A stretch of DNA of 64,000 bases from Streptomyces lacrimifluminis (lineage in GTDB: Bacteria; Actinomycetota; Actinomycetes; Streptomycetales; Streptomycetaceae): contig NZ_BMMU01000014.1 in assembly GCF_014646095.1 (NCBI RefSeq), positions 124,001-188,000 on the forward strand. The letters run 5' to 3'. Position numbers and translations under genes: made by a program. Under the pieces are notes generated by a model, which did not search any database, was not told the origin of the DNA, and worked only from the letters and a program-made list of their open reading frames with translations. Every line of letters begins with the position of its first letter. Within the stretch, counting starts at the first letter, position 1. Below, piece after piece: positions 62,818-64,000 of this stretch.

Positions 62818-64000
62818 CCGGGCCCGTGCGGACCGGTCCGGTGCTGCGGGTGGCCGCCCTGTCGAAGAGATTCGGCGCCACCCAGGCCCTCACCGACGTC
62901 GACCTGGAGGTCGCGCCCGGCGAGATCCACGCCCTGATCGGCCCCAACGGCTCCGGCAAGTCCACCCTCATCAAGATCCTCGCCGGTTACCACCACGCGG
63001 AGCCCGGCGCGGTGGCCGAACTCGACGGCGAGCCCTTCGACCTCGGCCAGGTGACGGCCTCCCGCCACGACCGGCTCCGGTTCGTCCACCAGGAACTGGG
63101 GCTGGTGGGCGAGTTGAGCGCCATCGACAACCTCGCCCTCAGTCACGGCTTCGCCCGCACGGCCCTCGGCAACATCCGCTGGCCGGAGATGGAGCGGCGG
63201 ACGACCGCCCTCGTCGAGCGGTTCGGCCTCGGCATCGACGTACGCCGGCCCCTGTCGGCGGCGACCCCCGTCCAGCGCACGGTGGTGGCCATCGCCGCCG
63301 CGCTGCAGGGCTGGGAGGGACACCGCGGTGTCCTGGTGCTCGACGAGCCAACCGCCGTACTCCCGCCCGGTGAGGTGGCCCGCCTGTTCGACATCGTGCG
63401 GGAGGTCCGCGACGCCGGCGCCGGCGTCCTGTACGTGTCGCACCGGATGGACGAGATCTTCGCGCTCGCCGACCGGGTCACCGTGATCCGCGGCGGACGC
63501 CGGATCGCCACCCACCCGGTCGCCGACCTCACTCCGCGCTCACTGGCGGAGCTGATGGCGGGCGAGGAGACGGAGACCGACCACCGTCCCGCGCCTCCTT
63601 CCGACCGCGCCGACCCCGTGCTGGAGGTCCGCGACCTGTGGGCCGGGCCGCTGCGGGGGGTCGGCTTCGACCTGGCCAGGGGTGAGCGCCTCGGCATCAC
63701 GGGCCTGGTCGGTTCCGGCCACGAGATCGTGCCGTACGCGGTGTGCGGGGCCCATGCCGGGCGGGTGAGCGGCAGGCTGCGGCTGCCGGAACGCTCCGAG
63801 CGGTGGACCGAGGCACGCGACGCCGACGGACTGGGCCTCCCTCTGGTCCCGGCGGACCGTGCGGGCGAAGGGGTGATCGGTGATTTCTCGGTCGGCGAGA
63901 ACCTCACCCTGCCGCTCCTTGACCGGCTGCGCGCCCGCTCCGGCCGGCTGGGCCGGCGCCGCGAGTCCGCGCTGGCGGAGGACTGGATCCGACGGGTCGG
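62814..64000 (+). CDS. Sugar ABC transporter ATP-binding protein (RbsA-like), cut by window end
   Basis: At least 395 residues of a double ATPase of the ribose/xylose importer type. Domain 1 has Walker A GPNGSGKST, Walker B VLVLDEPTAVL and the switch VSHRMDE. The ABC signature is non-canonical (LSAATPVQRTVVAIA in place of LSGGQ). Domain 2 begins near residue 270 with a degenerate Walker A (GLVGSGHE), as usual in this family. TTG 62814 overlaps the preceding stop (TTGA) and has GGGG six bases upstream; GTG 62826 is an alternative. The 3' end lies outside the window. Confidence 0.88.
   Translation, partial: MTGPVRTGPVLRVAALSKRFGATQALTDVDLEVAPGEIHALIGPNGSGKSTLIKILAGYHHAEPGAVAELDGEPFDLGQVTASRHDRLRFVHQELGLVGELSAIDNLALSHGFARTALGNIRWPEMERRTTALVERFGLGIDVRRPLSAATPVQRTVVAIAAALQGWEGHRGVLVLDEPTAVLPPGEVARLFDIVREVRDAGAGVLYVSHRMDEIFALADRVTVIRGGRRIATHPVADLTPRSLAELMAGEETETDHRPAPPSDRADPVLEVRDLWAGPLRGVGFDLARGERLGITGLVGSGHEIVPYAVCGAHAGRVSGRLRLPERSERWTEARDADGLGLPLVPADRAGEGVIGDFSVGENLTLPLLDRLRARSGRLGRRRESALAEDWIRRV

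Overview
The window is high-GC actinobacterial DNA and looks like Streptomyces. Coding frames have strongly GC-biased third positions, and GTG and TTG starts with AGGAGG-type ribosome binding sites are common. The sugar ABC operon lacks its own ATPase, there is a SigB/SigF-type sigma factor and a MHYT protein, and secreted hydrolases are present. Many decayed gene remnants between intact genes suggest an accessory or arm region of a Streptomyces-like chromosome. This assignment rests on gene content and style, not on an alignment.

Layout. (1) 1-7.6 kb: a LacI regulator with a palindromic operator, a CUT1 sugar transporter (binding protein plus two permeases), a cytoplasmic MGH1/GH63-like glycosidase, and a broken secreted glycosidase with a ricin-type lectin domain. 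(2) 7.6-12.9 kb: a divergent NAD-dependent DNA ligase, a PPOX-family protein, and fragments of phosphoketolase, alcohol dehydrogenase and aldo/keto reductase genes. (3) 12.9-18.5 kb: an envelope/stress block with a phospholipase-D/cardiolipin-synthase protein, a small hydrophobic protein, CsbD, a YihY/BrkB membrane protein, a SigB-family sigma factor with a SigB-like promoter, and a MHYT sensor, followed by DUF3500-like and cupin remnants. (4) 19.1-30.1 kb: an aromatic-catabolic operon read leftwards (two FAH hydrolases, cyclase, flavin monooxygenase, decarboxylase-type amidohydrolase, extradiol dioxygenase-like protein, SDR, two CoA-transferase subunits), divergent from a LysR regulator and next to an MFS transporter. 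(5) 31-39 kb: an eleven-copy 7-bp tandem repeat in front of a GT-B-like protein, phosphoglucomutase, a methyltransferase, a secreted propeller-like protein and a secreted GH5 enzyme with an unrecognised cysteine-rich triple repeat.

(6) 39.3-64 kb: a large, apparently uncharacterised catabolic locus. It holds acyl-CoA dehydrogenases, an enoyl-CoA hydratase, a thiolase with its DUF35 partner, a three-subunit 2-oxoacid dehydrogenase (E1alpha/E1beta/E2), two Rieske oxygenases, a 2Fe-2S ferredoxin, SDR and MDR oxidoreductases, an antibiotic-biosynthesis-monooxygenase-fold protein, two TetR regulators and a sugar-type ABC importer that runs off the window. It also carries two proteins built around phosphohistidine domains: a pyruvate-phosphate-dikinase-like protein with a degenerate ATP-grasp region, and a stand-alone PEP-utiliser mobile-domain protein that sits in the Rieske/SDR operon.

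In region 4 a plausible sequence is ring hydroxylation, ring opening, hydrolysis and CoA transfer, switched by LysR. In region 6 the importer, Rieske systems and beta-oxidation-type enzymes could take an unknown ring-containing substrate to acyl-CoAs. The phosphotransfer proteins could activate the substrate or link the pathway to the PEP/pyruvate pool. This is the best candidate for a new system. Everything about substrates here is inference.
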